A stretch of DNA of 64,000 nt from Pseudomonadota bacterium (GCA_018261905.1 JAGTRU010000018.1:1-64000), one strand, 5' to 3'. Counted from the first letter of the stretch, positions 1 through 9,480 are shown. A program made the numbers and translations. The notes: generated by a model from the sequence alone, not told the origin.

Positions 1-232
1 TCGTCATACCCCGTTCTTCAACAACTACCGTCCGCAGTTCTACTTCCGCACGACCGACGTGACGGGCGCGATCACCCTGCCGGAAGGCACGGAAATGGTC
101 ATGCCGGGTGACAACATCCAGATGACCGTCAAGCTGATCGCTCCGATCGCCATGGAAGAAGGTCTGCGCTTCGCCATCCGTGAAGGCGGTCGTACCGTCG
201 GCGCCGGCGTCGTTGCCAAGATCATCGAGTAA
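1..232 (+). CDS. tuf: Elongation factor Tu, C-terminal end (partial)
   Basis: This is the last 76 codons of a gene that starts before the window; the reading frame begins at base 2. The translation shows the EF-Tu domain 3 signature ([18 protein letters not shown]) and the usual C-terminus [16 protein letters not shown]-Tu is the cytosolic GTPase that brings aminoacyl-tRNA to the ribosome. Its place directly before rpsJ matches the str-S10 junction of betaproteobacteria, where one of two tuf copies normally sits. Identity is certain; which tuf copy it is cannot be told from this fragment. Confidence 0.97.
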   Translation, partial: RHTPFFNNYRPQFYFRTTDVTGAITLPEGTEMVMPGDNIQMTVKLIAPIAMEEGLRFAIREGGRTVGAGVVAKIIE

Positions 233-252
233 TTCGCTCTTTTTAAAAATCC

Positions 253-274
253 GGGGTGAAGAAGACTTCACCCC
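253..274 (+). promoter_or_regulatory. Perfect hairpin in the tuf-rpsJ gap
   Basis: A 9-bp perfect stem (GGGGTGAAG at 253-261, CTTCACCCC at 266-274) closes a 4-base AAGA loop. It lies in the 63-base gap between tuf and rpsJ. No T-run follows directly, so it is not a standard intrinsic terminator. It could be a weak attenuator, an RNA-processing site or a leader structure of the S10 operon. In gammaproteobacteria L4 regulates the S10 leader, but the structure here is much smaller, so that role is only a guess. Confidence 0.45.
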
Positions 275-295
275 ATCGCTCTTTGGAAAAACAAA

Positions 296-607
296 ATGGC
301 AAACCAGAAAATCCGTATCCGTCTCAAAGCCTTCGACTATCGTCTGATTGATCAGTCCGCCCAGGAAATCGTTGAGACGGCCAAGCGCACTGGCGCCGTT
401 GTTCGTGGTCCGGTGCCGTTGCCGACCCGCAAGCAGCGTTTTGACATCCTGCGTTCGCCGCACGTCAACAAGGCATCCCGTGATCAGTTGGAGATTCGTA
501 CCCATCTGCGTTTGATGGATATCGTTGATCCGACCGACAAAACGGTTGATGCGCTGATGAAGCTGGATCTGCCGGCTGGTGTCGACGTCGAAATCAAGTT
601 GCAGTAA
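296..607 (+). CDS. rpsJ: 30S ribosomal protein S10
   Basis: A 103-residue protein of the usual S10 length. It starts [14 protein letters not shown] and holds the conserved stretch [19 protein letters not shown], the loop region that contacts 16S rRNA in the 30S head. In other bacteria S10 (NusE) also binds NusB in antitermination complexes. It is the first gene of the S10 operon and lies 63 bases after tuf. Its last codons (TTGCAG) also look like the -35 box of a promoter for the next gene. Confidence 0.98.
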   Translation: MANQKIRIRLKAFDYRLIDQSAQEIVETAKRTGAVVRGPVPLPTRKQRFDILRSPHVNKASRDQLEIRTHLRLMDIVDPTDKTVDALMKLDLPAGVDVEIKLQ

Positions 608-627
608 ACAGGGGTTGCGGATATAAT
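599..627 (+). promoter_or_regulatory. Putative promoter before rplC
   Basis: TTGCAG (599-604) and a perfect TATAAT (622-627) are separated by exactly 17 bases. The -35 hexamer overlaps the end of rpsJ, and the -10 sits at the centre of a short palindrome (GCGGA TATAA TCCGC). The same design recurs at 5275-5317. It would allow transcription of rplC onward independently of tuf and rpsJ. This rests on spacing and consensus only. Confidence 0.5.
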
Positions 628-716
628 CCGCGCCTTTCGGGGGTAGCCATCACTGGCTGCCCATTTGTTGTTTTACATCGACCGGCCAATCGCAGCCGGC
701 GATGAGGAGAATAACC

Positions 717-1202
717 ATGAGTCTAGGCCTTGTTGGTCGCAAGGTTGGCATGACCATTGCTGGCCATCTGGCCAAGGCGGGTGTGGAAGCCGGGCATGTC
801 CTCAAGGAATTCCGTATTGATGCTGAGCAACTGGCCACTTTCAAGGCTGGCGATCAGATTGCTGTCACCATTTTCGCCGAAGGGCAAAAAGTGGATGTGA
901 CCGGCACTTCCATCGGTAAGGGTTTCCAGGGCGGCATCAAGCGTCACAACTTTAGTTCCAACCGTGCTACCCACGGTAACTCGCTGTCGCATAATGCGCC
1001 GGGTTCCATCGGTATGGCGCAGGATCCGGGTCGTGTTTTCCCGGGTAAGCGCATGGCCGGTCATATGGGTGATGTGCAGTCCACGATGCAAGGCTTGACG
1101 GTGGTTCGCGTCGATGTCGAGCGTCAGCTTCTGCTGGTTCGCGGCGCCGTTCCTGGCGCCAAGGGTGCCGACATCGTCGTGCGTCCGGCAGTCAAGGCTT
1201 AA
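717..1202 (+). CDS. rplC: 50S ribosomal protein L3, with a large internal deletion
   Basis: The N-terminus ([13 protein letters not shown]) and everything from [12 protein letters not shown] to the C-terminus VVRPAVKA are typical L3. The protein has only 161 residues, against about 209 in Escherichia coli. About 50 residues that normally follow GRKVGMT (the segment beginning RIF..DG and running to just before AGH.AKAG) are missing, and the frame is kept. The start at 717 is set by GAGGAG upstream; an in-frame ATG at 702 overlaps that site. L3 folds near the peptidyl transferase centre and is essential, so the deletion is either a sequence or assembly fault or a remarkable variant. The conserved loop around [15 protein letters not shown] is intact. 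Confidence 0.93.
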   Translation: MSLGLVGRKVGMTIAGHLAKAGVEAGHVLKEFRIDAEQLATFKAGDQIAVTIFAEGQKVDVTGTSIGKGFQGGIKRHNFSSNRATHGNSLSHNAPGSIGMAQDPGRVFPGKRMAGHMGDVQSTMQGLTVVRVDVERQLLLVRGAVPGAKGADIVVRPAVKA

Positions 1203-1211
1203 GGGGGCGAC

Positions 1212-1835
1212 ATGGAACTCAATGTAATTAACGAGCAGGGACAAGAGGCCGCAAAGTTGCAGGCTTCCGACGTGCTTTTCGGTCGCGACTTCAATGAAGC
1301 GCTGGTGCACCAGATCGTCGTGGCTTATCAGGCCAATGCACGTTCTGGTGATCGTCAGCAGAAGGATCGCTCGGAAGTTCGTCACACCACCACCAAGCCG
1401 TGGCGCCAAAAAGGTACGGGCCGTGCCCGTGCCGGTAGCAATGGCAGCCCGCTGTGGCGTGGGGGCGGTCGGATTTTCCCGAATTCGCCCGAAGAAAATT
1501 TCAGCCAGAAGGTTAACAAGAAGATGTTCCGCGCCGGTATGGCTGCGATTCTCTCCGAGTTGGCCCGTCAAGGTCGTCTGGTCGTCATCGACGATCTGAC
1601 CATTGATGCACCCAAGACCAAGCTCTTCTCGCAAAAGCTGAAGACCCTGGGTCTGGAAGGCAATCTTCTGGTTATCACGGATGTGCTCAGCGAGAATCTG
1701 TATCTCTCGTCGCGCAATCTGCCGAACGTTCTGGTGCTCGAAGCCCAGGAAGCTGATCCGGTCTCCCTGGTTCGCTTCCAGAAGGTTCTCGTTACCAAGA
1801 ACGCCGTGGCCAAGTTCGAGGAGATGTGGGGATGA
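1212..1835 (+). CDS. rplD: 50S ribosomal protein L4
   Basis: A 207-residue L4 of normal length. It contains the conserved extended loop ([15 protein letters not shown] followed by SPLWRGGG) that reaches into the peptide exit tunnel near the macrolide site. It starts 9 bases after rplC and its TGA overlaps the rplW start. In gammaproteobacteria L4 is also the autogenous repressor of the S10 operon; nothing here proves that for this organism. Confidence 0.98.
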   Translation: MELNVINEQGQEAAKLQASDVLFGRDFNEALVHQIVVAYQANARSGDRQQKDRSEVRHTTTKPWRQKGTGRARAGSNGSPLWRGGGRIFPNSPEENFSQKVNKKMFRAGMAAILSELARQGRLVVIDDLTIDAPKTKLFSQKLKTLGLEGNLLVITDVLSENLYLSSRNLPNVLVLEAQEADPVSLVRFQKVLVTKNAVAKFEEMWG

Positions 1836-2134
1836 ACCAACAACGTCTGATGCAGGTGCTGCTCGCACCGCAAATCTCCGAGAAGGCGACCTACATTGCT
1901 GAAAAGCATGAGCAGATCATCTTCCGCGTTGCTTCCGATGCTACCAAGCCGGAAATCAAGGCTGCGGTCGAATTGCTGTTCAAGGTCGAAGTCGAAGGCG
2001 TGCAAGTTGCCAACGTCAAGGGCAAGGTCAAACGTTTCAAGGGCGCGACGGGTCGCCGCAAGGGCTGGAAAAAAGCCTACGTGAGCCTCAAGCCGGGCCA
2101 GGAAATCAATTTTGTTGAAGGGGGGAATGCCTAA
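1832..2134 (+). CDS. rplW: 50S ribosomal protein L23
   Basis: A 100-residue L23 (conserved APQISEKAT near the N-terminus and [20 protein letters not shown] in the rRNA-binding part). It sits at the tunnel exit and docks trigger factor and SRP. The ATG at 1832 overlaps the rplD stop as ATGA, which suggests translational coupling. An upstream in-frame GTG at 1826 is possible but less likely. The last base of its TAA is the first base of the rplB ATG. Confidence 0.97.
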   Translation: MNQQRLMQVLLAPQISEKATYIAEKHEQIIFRVASDATKPEIKAAVELLFKVEVEGVQVANVKGKVKRFKGATGRRKGWKKAYVSLKPGQEINFVEGGNA

Positions 2135-2961
2135 TGGCACTCGTTAAAGTCAAGCCGACTTCCCCCGGCCGTCGTGCCGTGGTGCAGGTCGTCAATCCGA
2201 ATCTGCACAAGGGCAAGCCGTTCGCTGCCCTGGTTGAAGCCAAGTCCGGCAATGCCGGTCGCAACAACAACGGTCGCATCACGGTTCGTCACCAAGGTGG
2301 CGGTCACAAGCAATCTTATCGCGTCATCGATTTCAAGCGCACCAAGGACGGTATTCCGGCCAAGGTCGAGCGTCTGGAATACGATCCGAACCGTACTGCC
2401 AATATCGCGTTGCTCTGCTACGCCGATGGCGAGCGTCGCTACATCGTGGCCAACAAGGGCATGGTCGTTGGCCAAGCCGTGATGAGCGGTTCCGAAGCGC
2501 CGATCAAGTCGGGTAATGCCTTGCCGATCCGTAATATTCCGGTCGGTACGACGATTTGCTGTATCGAAATGCTGCCCGGCAAGGGTGCTCAGCTAGCCCG
2601 GTCGGCCGGCACTTCGGCCCAGTTGCTGGCGCGTGAAGGCATCTATGCTCAGATCCGTCTGCGTTCCGGTGAAGTTCGCCGTGTTCACGTCGAGTGCCGC
2701 GCCACCATTGGTGAAGTCGGTAACGAAGAGCACAACCTGCGCAAATACGGTAAAGCTGGTGCCATGCGCTGGCGTGGTGTTCGTCCGACCGTTCGTGGTA
2801 CTGCCATGAACCCGGTTGATCACCCGCACGGTGGTGGTGAAGGCCGTACCGGCGAAGGTCGTGTGCCGGTTAACCCGTGGGGTCAGCCCACCAAGGGCTA
2901 CCGCACTCGCAGCAACAAGCGCACGGACGGCATGATCGTTCAGCGCCGTCATAAGCGTTAA
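2134..2961 (+). CDS. rplB: 50S ribosomal protein L2
   Basis: A 275-residue L2 of standard size. It carries [19 protein letters not shown] near the N-terminus and the catalytically important C-terminal stretch [15 protein letters not shown], whose histidine lies near the peptidyl transferase centre. It begins one base inside the rplW stop codon. The most conserved of the large-subunit proteins here, with no irregularities. Confidence 0.98.
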   Translation: MALVKVKPTSPGRRAVVQVVNPNLHKGKPFAALVEAKSGNAGRNNNGRITVRHQGGGHKQSYRVIDFKRTKDGIPAKVERLEYDPNRTANIALLCYADGERRYIVANKGMVVGQAVMSGSEAPIKSGNALPIRNIPVGTTICCIEMLPGKGAQLARSAGTSAQLLAREGIYAQIRLRSGEVRRVHVECRATIGEVGNEEHNLRKYGKAGAMRWRGVRPTVRGTAMNPVDHPHGGGEGRTGEGRVPVNPWGQPTKGYRTRSNKRTDGMIVQRRHKR

Positions 2962-2971
2962 GGGGTAGGAA

Positions 2972-3247
2972 ATGGGACGTTCTCTCAAAAAAGGCCCGTT
3001 TGTTGATGCGTACCTGATCGACAAGGTCGAAGCGGTTCGCGCCACTGGCGATAAGCGCCCGATCAAGACCTGGTCGCGTCGTTCGACGATCCTCCCCGAG
3101 TTTATCGGTCTGACGATCGCCGTTCATAACGGTAAACAGCATATTCCGGTGTTTGTCACCGAAAATATGGTCGGTCACAAGCTTGGCGAATTTTCGCTGA
3201 CCCGGACGTTCAAGGGTCACACCGCCGGCAAGAAGGCCAAGAAGTAA
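2972..3247 (+). CDS. rpsS: 30S ribosomal protein S19
   Basis: A 91-residue S19 starting [15 protein letters not shown], with the conserved [14 protein letters not shown] and [18 protein letters not shown] blocks. It forms a complex with S13 in the 30S head and touches tRNA at the A site. It follows L2 after 10 bases with a GGGGTAGG ribosome-binding site. Confidence 0.98.
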   Translation: MGRSLKKGPFVDAYLIDKVEAVRATGDKRPIKTWSRRSTILPEFIGLTIAVHNGKQHIPVFVTENMVGHKLGEFSLTRTFKGHTAGKKAKK

Positions 3248-3256
3248 GGAGCTGAC

Positions 3257-3586
3257 ATGGAAACTCGTGCAAGTCTGCGAGGCGTACGCCTCTCTGCGCA
3301 AAAAGGTCGCCTGGTGGCTGATCTGGTGCGTGGCAAGCCGGTTGGTCAGGCTCTCAACATCCTGGCGTTCTCCCCGAAAAAGGGAGCCGGTATCGTCAAG
3401 AAGGTTCTGGAGTCGGCAATTGCCAACGCTGAACACAATGACGGCGCTGATATCGACGAACTGAAGGTGAAAATCATCTACGTCGAAAAAGGCATGGTGC
3501 TCAAGCGCTTTACCGCGCGCGCCAAAGGTCGTGGCAATCGGATCGTAAAGCCGACCTGCCATATCTATCTGACCGTTGGTAACTAA
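3257..3586 (+). CDS. rplV: 50S ribosomal protein L22
   Basis: A 109-residue L22 with the conserved [18 protein letters not shown] motif and the C-terminal beta-hairpin region ([13 protein letters not shown]) that lines the exit tunnel, where macrolide-resistance changes arise in other species. AGGAG lies just before the ATG. No deletion or insertion is visible in the hairpin. Confidence 0.98.
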   Translation: METRASLRGVRLSAQKGRLVADLVRGKPVGQALNILAFSPKKGAGIVKKVLESAIANAEHNDGADIDELKVKIIYVEKGMVLKRFTARAKGRGNRIVKPTCHIYLTVGN

Positions 3587-3595
3587 GGAATAGCC

Positions 3596-4381
3596 ATGGG
3601 ACAGAAAATACATCCGACTGGCTTCCGTCTGGCCGTCACCAAGAACTGGAGTTCGCGCTGGTATGCTGCCAGCAAGGACTTCCCGGGCATGCTGAACGAA
3701 GACATCAAGGTTCGCGAATACCTCAAGCGTAAGCTGGCTCACGCTTCCGTGGGTCGCGTCCTGATCGAACGTCCGGCCAAGAACGCCCGTGTCACCGTTT
3801 TCTCCGCTCGTCCGGGTGTGGTCATCGGCAAGAAGGGTGAGGACATCGAACAACTGCGTACGGATCTTCAGCGCATCATGGGCGTTCCCGTCCATGTGTC
3901 GATCGAAGAAATCCGCAAGCCGGAAATCGATGCTCAACTGATTGCCGATTCGATCGCTCAGCAGCTCGAGAAGCGCATCATGTTCCGTCGCGCCATGAAG
4001 CGTGCGATGCAGAACGCCATGCGCCTCGGTGCCCAGGGTATCAAGGTGATGAGTGCCGGTCGTCTGAACGGCGCCGAAATTGCCCGTAGCGAATGGTATC
4101 GCGAAGGTCGCGTGCCGCTTCATACGTTGCGTGCCAACATCGATTACGCAACTTCCGAAGCTCTGACTACCTACGGCATCATCGGGATCAAGGTCTGGGT
4201 TTACAAGGGCGACATGCTCGATCGCAACGAACAGCCGGAAGTTGTCGAGCCGGTTGCCGACGATCGCAAGCCCCGTCGCACCCCGGGTCGTCCGGAAGGT
4301 GACAAGCCGCGCACGCGCACGGTGAAGAAGCCCGAAGGTGCTGGCGATCCGGCCAAGCGAGTAAGAAAGGCAGGTGCCTAA
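3596..4381 (+). CDS. rpsC: 30S ribosomal protein S3
   Basis: A 261-residue S3. It has the N-terminal [12 protein letters not shown], a KH domain with the [11 protein letters not shown] loop, and the C-terminal S3 domain ending around [14 protein letters not shown] basic, proline-rich tail of about 40 residues makes it longer than the E. coli protein (233), as is common in betaproteobacteria. S3 forms part of the mRNA entry tunnel and helicase site. The TAA is followed immediately by the rplP ATG. Confidence 0.98.
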   Translation: MGQKIHPTGFRLAVTKNWSSRWYAASKDFPGMLNEDIKVREYLKRKLAHASVGRVLIERPAKNARVTVFSARPGVVIGKKGEDIEQLRTDLQRIMGVPVHVSIEEIRKPEIDAQLIADSIAQQLEKRIMFRRAMKRAMQNAMRLGAQGIKVMSAGRLNGAEIARSEWYREGRVPLHTLRANIDYATSEALTTYGIIGIKVWVYKGDMLDRNEQPEVVEPVADDRKPRRTPGRPEGDKPRTRTVKKPEGAGDPAKRVRKAGA

Positions 4382-4795
4382 ATGCTGCAACCTAATCGTC
4401 GCAAGTTCCGCAAGGAACACAAGGGCCGTAATGAAGGTCTGGCGACCCGTGGTACGAAGGTTTCCTTCGGCGAATGGGGCCTCAAGGCCACCGGCCGTGG
4501 TCGCCTGACTGCCCGCCAGATTGAAGCAGCCCGTCGTGCCATGACCCGTCACATCAAGCGTGGCGGCCGTATCTGGATCCGTATCTTCCCGGACAAGCCG
4601 ATTTCTAAGAAGCCGGCCGAAGTTCGTATGGGTAACGGTAAGGGTAACCCGGAATATTGGGTCGCCGAAATCCAGCCGGGCAAGGTGCTCTATGAGATGG
4701 ATGGTGTGAATGAAGCGCTGGCTCGCGAGGCTTTTGCCCTTGCTGCTGCCAAGCTGCCGATTGCCACCACCTTCGTGACTCGTCATCTGGGGTAA
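4382..4795 (+). CDS. rplP: 50S ribosomal protein L16
   Basis: A 137-residue L16 ([17 protein letters not shown] at the start, [20 protein letters not shown], and [19 protein letters not shown]). It supports the A-site and peptidyl transferase centre. The conserved arginine of the [11 protein letters not shown] loop, which is hydroxylated in some gammaproteobacteria, is present. It directly abuts rpsC with no spacer. Confidence 0.98.
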   Translation: MLQPNRRKFRKEHKGRNEGLATRGTKVSFGEWGLKATGRGRLTARQIEAARRAMTRHIKRGGRIWIRIFPDKPISKKPAEVRMGNGKGNPEYWVAEIQPGKVLYEMDGVNEALAREAFALAAAKLPIATTFVTRHLG

Positions 4796-4797
4796 TC

Positions 4798-4992
4798 ATG
4801 AAAGCAAGTGAACTGAGAACCAAGAGCGTGGACGAGCTCAACAAGGAATTGCTGGATCTTCTGAAGGCCCAGTTCGGTCTGCGTATGCAGCTCGCTACCC
4901 AGCAGCTCTCCAATACCAGCCAAATGTCCAAGGTGCGCCGCGACATCGCTCGCGTCCGCACGCTTATCCGTGAAAAGGCGGTGCAGCAATGA
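4798..4992 (+). CDS. rpmC: 50S ribosomal protein L29
   Basis: A 64-residue helical L29 ([19 protein letters not shown], then [14 protein letters not shown]). It sits beside L23 at the tunnel exit and forms part of the SRP/trigger factor platform. It starts two bases after rplP and overlaps rpsQ by ATGA. Confidence 0.97.
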   Translation: MKASELRTKSVDELNKELLDLLKAQFGLRMQLATQQLSNTSQMSKVRRDIARVRTLIREKAVQQ

Positions 4993-5255
4993 GCGAAACC
5001 ACCAGCAACACCCGTACTTTGGTCGGTCGCGTTGTCAGCGACAAGATGGAGAAGACGGTCACTGTTCTCGTCGAACGTAAGGTCAAGCACCCGATGTACG
5101 GCAAGATCATGGTCCGCTCCAAGAAGTACCATGCCCATAATGAAGGCAATACGGCGCGTGCCGGCGATCTCGTCGAGATCGTTGAAACCCGTCCGGTGTC
5201 CCGTACCAAGACCTGGGCAGTGACCAGCGTTCTGGAAAAAGCGATCGTTATCTAA
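4989..5255 (+). CDS. rpsQ: 30S ribosomal protein S17
   Basis: An 88-residue S17 with an OB fold; the conserved [28 protein letters not shown] and [16 protein letters not shown] segments are all present. It is a primary 16S rRNA binder. It is the last gene of the S10 block: 154 bases without a gene follow, holding a promoter and hairpin before rplN. Confidence 0.98.
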   Translation: MSETTSNTRTLVGRVVSDKMEKTVTVLVERKVKHPMYGKIMVRSKKYHAHNEGNTARAGDLVEIVETRPVSRTKTWAVTSVLEKAIVI

Positions 5256-5274
5256 CGAAAGTTTCCCTAAACGC

Positions 5275-5317
5275 TTGCGTAGTAAAAAAGAGGCCGGTAT
5301 AATCCGGCTTCTTTTTT
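5275..5317 (+). promoter_or_regulatory. spc promoter whose -10 lies in a terminator-like hairpin
   Basis: TTGCGT (5275-5280), a 17-base spacer and a perfect TATAAT (5298-5303) look like the promoter of the spc block. The TATAAT is also the 6-base loop of a 14-bp stem (5284-5297 against 5304-5317, one G-U pair). An A-run starts the stem and a T-run ends it. RNA arriving from rpsQ could therefore form a terminator exactly where transcription of rplN restarts. The element separates S10 from spc. Confidence 0.6.
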
Positions 5318-5409
5318 GCTGATGGCCAGTTCTGGACACGGCAAAGGTGTTCGACCCGTACGGGTTCCAAGACTGACCGCGCAAGCGGATTAAGTTGGAG
5401 TTAATTTAA

Positions 5410-5778
5410 ATGATTCAGATGCAGACAACTCTGGATGTCGCCGATAACACCGGCGCACGTTCAGTAATGTGTATCAAAGTGCTGGGTGGATCCAAGCGCC
5501 GCTATGCCGGTATTGGTGACATCATCAAGGTCAGCATCAAGGATGCTGCGCCGCGCGGTCGCGTCAAGAAGGGTGATGTCTACAATGCCGTGGTGGTTCG
5601 TACCGCCAAGGGCGTGCGTCGTCCGGATGGCTCGCTGGTGCGCTTTGACGGCAATGCCGCCGTTCTTCTCAACAACAAGCTCGAGCCGATCGGCACGCGC
5701 ATCTTTGGCCCGGTGACCCGCGAACTGCGTACCGAGCGCTTCATGAAGATCGTGTCCCTGGCTCCTGAAGTGCTGTAA
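5410..5778 (+). CDS. rplN: 50S ribosomal protein L14
   Basis: A 122-residue L14 of standard length ([42 protein letters not shown]). It lies at the subunit interface and in other bacteria is the docking site of the silencing factor RsfS. It opens the spc block after a 154-base gap with its own putative promoter. GTTGGAG precedes the ATG. Confidence 0.98.
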   Translation: MIQMQTTLDVADNTGARSVMCIKVLGGSKRRYAGIGDIIKVSIKDAAPRGRVKKGDVYNAVVVRTAKGVRRPDGSLVRFDGNAAVLLNNKLEPIGTRIFGPVTRELRTERFMKIVSLAPEVL

Positions 5779-5788
5779 GGAGAAATAC

Positions 5789-6106
5789 ATGGAAAAGATT
5801 CGTAAAGGCGACGAAATCGTCGTTATCACCGGTAAAGACAAAGGCAAGCGCGGTACCGTGCTGGTTCGTGTCGGTGAAGAGCATGTGCTGGTCGAAGGTG
5901 TCAATCGTGCCAAAAAGCACGTCAAGCCGAACCCCGTCAAGGGCGTGGCTGGTGGCATCGTTGATAAAGACATGCCGATTCATCTCTCCAATGTTGCGCT
6001 CTTCAATCCGGCGACCAAGAAGGCTGACCGTGTCGGCTTCAAGGCGCTCGAAGATGGCCGCAAGGTTCGCGTGTTCAAGTCGAACGGCGAACTGGTAAAC
6101 GCATAA
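5789..6106 (+). CDS. rplX: 50S ribosomal protein L24
   Basis: A 105-residue L24 with an N-terminal KOW motif ([20 protein letters not shown]) and the [14 protein letters not shown] segment. L24 is one of the assembly initiators of the 50S subunit and lies near the tunnel exit. It follows rplN by 10 bases with AAGGAG. Confidence 0.98.
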   Translation: MEKIRKGDEIVVITGKDKGKRGTVLVRVGEEHVLVEGVNRAKKHVKPNPVKGVAGGIVDKDMPIHLSNVALFNPATKKADRVGFKALEDGRKVRVFKSNGELVNA

Positions 6107-6115
6107 GGAGCACTC

Positions 6116-6655
6116 ATGGCGCGTTTGCAACAATTTTACAAAGAAACCGTCGTCGGCGACCTGTCGAAGCAATTCGGCTACAAGTCGGTGATGGAAGTCC
6201 CGCGTATCACCAAGATCACCCTGAACATGGGTGTTGGTGAAGCTGTGGCTGACAAGAAGGTCCTCGAAAACGCCGTTGGCGACATGCAGAAGGTTGCAGG
6301 TCAGAAGCCGGTGACGACGAAGGCTCGCAAGTCCATCGCTGGCTTCAAGATTCGTGACGGTTACCCGATCGGTTGTATGGTCACCCTGCGCGGTCCGCGC
6401 ATGTTCGAGTTTCTCGATCGTCTGGTGACTATCGCCCTGCCGCGTGTTCGCGACTTTCGTGGGGTTTCCGGCAAGGGTTTTGACGGCCAGGGCAACTACA
6501 ACATGGGCGTCAAAGAACAGATCATTTTCCCGGAAATTGAGTACGACAAGATCGATGCTCTGCGGGGTATGAACATCAGTATCACCACGACCGCGAAGAC
6601 CGATGCAGAAGCGAAAGCTCTGCTCGCCGCGTTCAAGTTCCCGTTCAAGAATTGA
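6116..6655 (+). CDS. rplE: 50S ribosomal protein L5
   Basis: A 179-residue L5 ([61 protein letters not shown]). It binds 5S rRNA in the central protuberance and contacts P-site tRNA. Length and all conserved blocks are normal. Confidence 0.98.
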   Translation: MARLQQFYKETVVGDLSKQFGYKSVMEVPRITKITLNMGVGEAVADKKVLENAVGDMQKVAGQKPVTTKARKSIAGFKIRDGYPIGCMVTLRGPRMFEFLDRLVTIALPRVRDFRGVSGKGFDGQGNYNMGVKEQIIFPEIEYDKIDALRGMNISITTTAKTDAEAKALLAAFKFPFKN

Positions 6656-6662
6656 GGCAATC

Positions 6663-6968
6663 ATGGCAAAACTTGCTCTGATCAATCGTGAAGAAAAGCG
6701 CCGCAAAATGGTCGCGCAGTACGCCAAAAAGCGTGCTGCTCTGGAGGCAATCTTCAATGATGTTAGCCTCTCCGACCAGGAGCGTTATGACGCCCGTCTG
6801 AAGTTGCAGGCCCTGCCGCGCAACTCCAGCCCGTCCCGTCTACGCAATCGTTGCCAGCTGACCGGTCGTCCGCGTGGTGTTTTCCGTAAATTCGGTCTGT
6901 GCCGTAACAAGATCCGCGAACTCGCCTTCAATGGCGAAATCCCGGGTGTTGTTAAAGCCAGCTGGTAA
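6663..6968 (+). CDS. rpsN: 30S ribosomal protein S14 (zinc-free form)
   Basis: A 101-residue S14. The start [17 protein letters not shown] at 6663 follows rplE by 7 bases and fits the usual length; an upstream in-frame extension into rplE is rejected. The C-terminal core [25 protein letters not shown] has only two cysteines, so this is the long zinc-independent form typical of proteobacteria. It sits in the 30S head. Confidence 0.97.
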   Translation: MAKLALINREEKRRKMVAQYAKKRAALEAIFNDVSLSDQERYDARLKLQALPRNSSPSRLRNRCQLTGRPRGVFRKFGLCRNKIRELAFNGEIPGVVKASW

Positions 6969-6983
6969 GAAGGAGATTCAGAA

Positions 6984-7379
6984 ATGGCTATGAGCGATCC
7001 GATCGCGGACATGCTGACCCGCATCCGCAACGCCCAGCTCGCCGAGAAGGCGTCTGTCTCCATGCCGTCTTCCAAGCTCAAGGTGGCAATTGCCGCTGTG
7101 CTGAAAGACGAAGGTTACGTTGATGACTTCGCTGTCCGTCAAGCTGACGGCAAGGCAACTCTCGAAATCGGTCTGAAGTATTATGCCGGCCGCCCGGTTA
7201 TCGAACGCATTGAACGCGTTTCGAAGCCCGGTCTGCGCATTTACAAGGGCTGTGACGATATTCCCCGTGTCATGAATGGTCTGGGTGTGGCGATTGTTTC
7301 CACCCCCAAGGGCGTCATGACTGATCGCAAGGCCCGCGCCAGCAAGGTTGGCGGCGAAGTCCTGTGCATCGTGGCCTAA
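6984..7379 (+). CDS. rpsH: 30S ribosomal protein S8
   Basis: A 131-residue S8 ([15 protein letters not shown] at the N-terminus, and [13 protein letters not shown] near the C-terminus). S8 binds the central domain of 16S rRNA and is the autogenous regulator of the spc operon in E. coli. AAGGAG at 6968-6973 supports the ATG at 6984; an ATG two codons later (6990) is the alternative. Confidence 0.97.
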   Translation: MAMSDPIADMLTRIRNAQLAEKASVSMPSSKLKVAIAAVLKDEGYVDDFAVRQADGKATLEIGLKYYAGRPVIERIERVSKPGLRIYKGCDDIPRVMNGLGVAIVSTPKGVMTDRKARASKVGGEVLCIVA

Positions 7380-7389
7380 GGGAGCGAAC

Positions 7390-7920
7390 ATGTCTCGAGT
7401 TGGTAAGAATCCCATTATTGTCCCGGCCGGCGTTGAAGTGACGGTTGGCGAGCAGATTACGGTCAAGGGCCCCCTGGGTGTCCTCAAGGCTGCTGCTCAC
7501 CCCTCCGTCAAGGTGGTGGTCGACGGGCAAAGCGTCCAGGTTTCCAAGGTTGAAGGTGCGGTCAATGGCGGCGCCATGTGGGGCACCATGCGTGCCAACC
7601 TCAACAACATGGTGACCGGTGTTTCCAAGGGTTTTGAGAGAAAGCTGCAACTGGTTGGCGTGGGTTACCGCGCCCAGGCTCAGGGCGATGTCCTGAATCT
7701 GTCGCTGGGCTTCTCGCATCCCGTGGCGCACAAGATGCCCGCTGGTGTGAAAGTCGAGTGCCCGACCCAGACCGAAATCCTGATCAAGGGTTCGGACAAG
7801 CAGCAGGTCGGCCAGGTTGCCGCCGAAGTTCGTGCGTATCGCAAGCCGGAGCCCTACAAGGGCAAGGGCGTGCGCTACTCGGACGAAGTGGTGGTCATCA
7901 AGGAAACCAAGAAGAAGTAA
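7390..7920 (+). CDS. rplF: 50S ribosomal protein L6
   Basis: A 176-residue L6 starting [17 protein letters not shown]. It has two alpha/beta repeats and the C-terminal signature [15 protein letters not shown]6 lies near the factor-binding stalk base and the sarcin-ricin loop. The start at 7390 follows GGGAGCG; the upstream in-frame codons lie inside rpsH and are not used. Confidence 0.98.
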   Translation: MSRVGKNPIIVPAGVEVTVGEQITVKGPLGVLKAAAHPSVKVVVDGQSVQVSKVEGAVNGGAMWGTMRANLNNMVTGVSKGFERKLQLVGVGYRAQAQGDVLNLSLGFSHPVAHKMPAGVKVECPTQTEILIKGSDKQQVGQVAAEVRAYRKPEPYKGKGVRYSDEVVVIKETKKK

Positions 7921-7929
7921 GGGTGGCAT

Positions 7930-8286
7930 ATGTTTAACAAGAAACAAGCGCGTTTGCGCCGTTCCCGCCAAACCCGGGCCAAAATCGCCGAGCTCAAGGC
8001 TGTGCGGCTGTGCGTCAATCGCACGAACCTGCACATCTACGCCCAGATCATTTCCGCCACTGGTGGTGAAGTTCTGGCCTCGGCTTCCTCGCTGGACAAG
8101 GAGGTCCGCAAGGATCTTCCGAACGGCGGTAACAAGGCTGCTGCCACCAAAATTGGCACGCTGATTGCCGAGCGGGCCAAGGCCGCCGGTATCGAGCAGG
8201 TGGCTTTTGATCGCTCCGGTCTTCAGTACCATGGTCGTGTTCAGGCGCTGGCGGAAGCCGCGCGTGAAGCCGGTCTGAAGTTCTGA
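7930..8286 (+). CDS. rplR: 50S ribosomal protein L18
   Basis: A 118-residue L18 ([55 protein letters not shown]). It binds 5S rRNA with L5. It starts 9 bases after rplF. Confidence 0.98.
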   Translation: MFNKKQARLRRSRQTRAKIAELKAVRLCVNRTNLHIYAQIISATGGEVLASASSLDKEVRKDLPNGGNKAAATKIGTLIAERAKAAGIEQVAFDRSGLQYHGRVQALAEAAREAGLKF

Positions 8287-8312
8287 TCGCCGCGAAAGGA
8301 TAAGGTTAGAAA

Positions 8313-8840
8313 ATGGCTAAACCTGAAAGAAACAAGAAGCCGCAACAGGCTGAAGAGCGCGATGATGGCATGCGCGAAAAGATGGTTGCGGTTAATCGCG
8401 TCACCAAAGTCGTTAAGGGCGGCCGTATTCTCGGTTTTGCAGCCCTGACCGTCGTTGGTGATGGCGATGGCGGTATCGGCATGGGCAAGGGCAAGTCCCG
8501 CGAAGTGCCGGTCGCTGTTCAGAAGGCAATGGAAGAGGCGCGTCGCAAGATGGCCAAGGTCAGCCTGAAGAGCGGTACCGTGCATCACACCGTGTTCGGC
8601 CGTCATGGCGCGACCACCGTGATGATCCAGCCGGCTCCGGATGGTACGGGCATCATCGCCGGCGGCGCCATGCGCGCTGTCTTCGAAGTTGTCGGTGTCA
8701 CCAACGTGGTGGCCAAGGCTCACGGCTCGACCAATCCCTACAACATCGTGCGCGCTACCATCGACGGTCTGTCGAAGGTTAACACGCCGGCCGAAATCGC
8801 CGCCAAGCGCGGCCTCTCGGTCGAACAGATCCAGGGCTAA
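8313..8840 (+). CDS. rpsE: 30S ribosomal protein S5
   Basis: A 175-residue S5 with the double-stranded-RNA-binding-like N-terminal part ([20 protein letters not shown]) and the C-terminal part ([16 protein letters not shown]). It contributes to mRNA helicase activity and decoding accuracy; the loop linked to spectinomycin resistance (residues near VVKGGR) is of ordinary sequence. AAAGGATAAGG precedes the start. Confidence 0.98.
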   Translation: MAKPERNKKPQQAEERDDGMREKMVAVNRVTKVVKGGRILGFAALTVVGDGDGGIGMGKGKSREVPVAVQKAMEEARRKMAKVSLKSGTVHHTVFGRHGATTVMIQPAPDGTGIIAGGAMRAVFEVVGVTNVVAKAHGSTNPYNIVRATIDGLSKVNTPAEIAAKRGLSVEQIQG

Positions 8841-8842
8841 TC

Positions 8843-9025
8843 ATGGCTGACAAGAAAATCAAAGTGACGCTCGTCAAGAGCATCATCGGCACCAAGCAGG
8901 ACCACCGCGCCACCGTGCGCGGCCTGGGTCTGCGTAAGCTGAACAGTTCCTCTGAACTGGAGGATACGCCGGCTGTCCGCGGCATGATCCAGAAGGTTCA
9001 GTATCTCGTCAAGGTTGAGGGTTAA
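8843..9025 (+). CDS. rpmD: 50S ribosomal protein L30
   Basis: A 60-residue L30 ([30 protein letters not shown]). It starts two bases after the rpsE stop. Small and normal in length for proteobacteria. Confidence 0.97.
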   Translation: MADKKIKVTLVKSIIGTKQDHRATVRGLGLRKLNSSSELEDTPAVRGMIQKVQYLVKVEG

Positions 9026-9028
9026 GCC

Positions 9029-9463
9029 ATGCGTCTGAATACCATCAAGCCGGCTGAAGGCTCCAAGAAAGCCGCCAAGCGCGTCGGTCGTGGCATCGGT
9101 TCCGGCCTCGGCAAGACTTGCGGTCGCGGCCACAAGGGTCAGAAGTCCCGTTCCGGCGGTTTCCACAAGGTCGGTTTCGAGGGCGGTCAAATGCCTTTGC
9201 AACGTCGTTTGCCGAAGCGCGGTTTTAAGTCACTGACCCGTGCCCGTCATTACGAAATTCGTCTGACCGATCTGGATCGTTTGCCGGTCGACGAAATCGA
9301 TCTGTTGGCCCTGCAGGCTGCTGGCGTGGTTCCGGGCGATGCCCTGGCTGCTAAGGTTATCCTGGCCGGTGCGATCACCCGCAAGGTGACGCTCAAGGGT
9401 GTTGGTGCCACTAAAGGTGCCAAGGCCGCTATTGAAGCAGCCGGCGGCTCGGTCGCTGAGTAA
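9029..9463 (+). CDS. rplO: 50S ribosomal protein L15
   Basis: A 144-residue L15. The glycine-rich N-terminal extension ([25 protein letters not shown]) threads through 23S rRNA, and the globular C-terminal part ends at [10 protein letters not shown]. It is the gene before secY, the usual order. Confidence 0.98.
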   Translation: MRLNTIKPAEGSKKAAKRVGRGIGSGLGKTCGRGHKGQKSRSGGFHKVGFEGGQMPLQRRLPKRGFKSLTRARHYEIRLTDLDRLPVDEIDLLALQAAGVVPGDALAAKVILAGAITRKVTLKGVGATKGAKAAIEAAGGSVAE

Positions 9464-9480
9464 GTCTGAAAGGTAGAACG

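Noticed and set aside
2870-4786. 638-codon open frame on the minus strand across rplB-rplP
   Set aside because: It is antisense to six certain ribosomal genes. Long antisense frames are expected from their codon bias, and the translation shows no domain.
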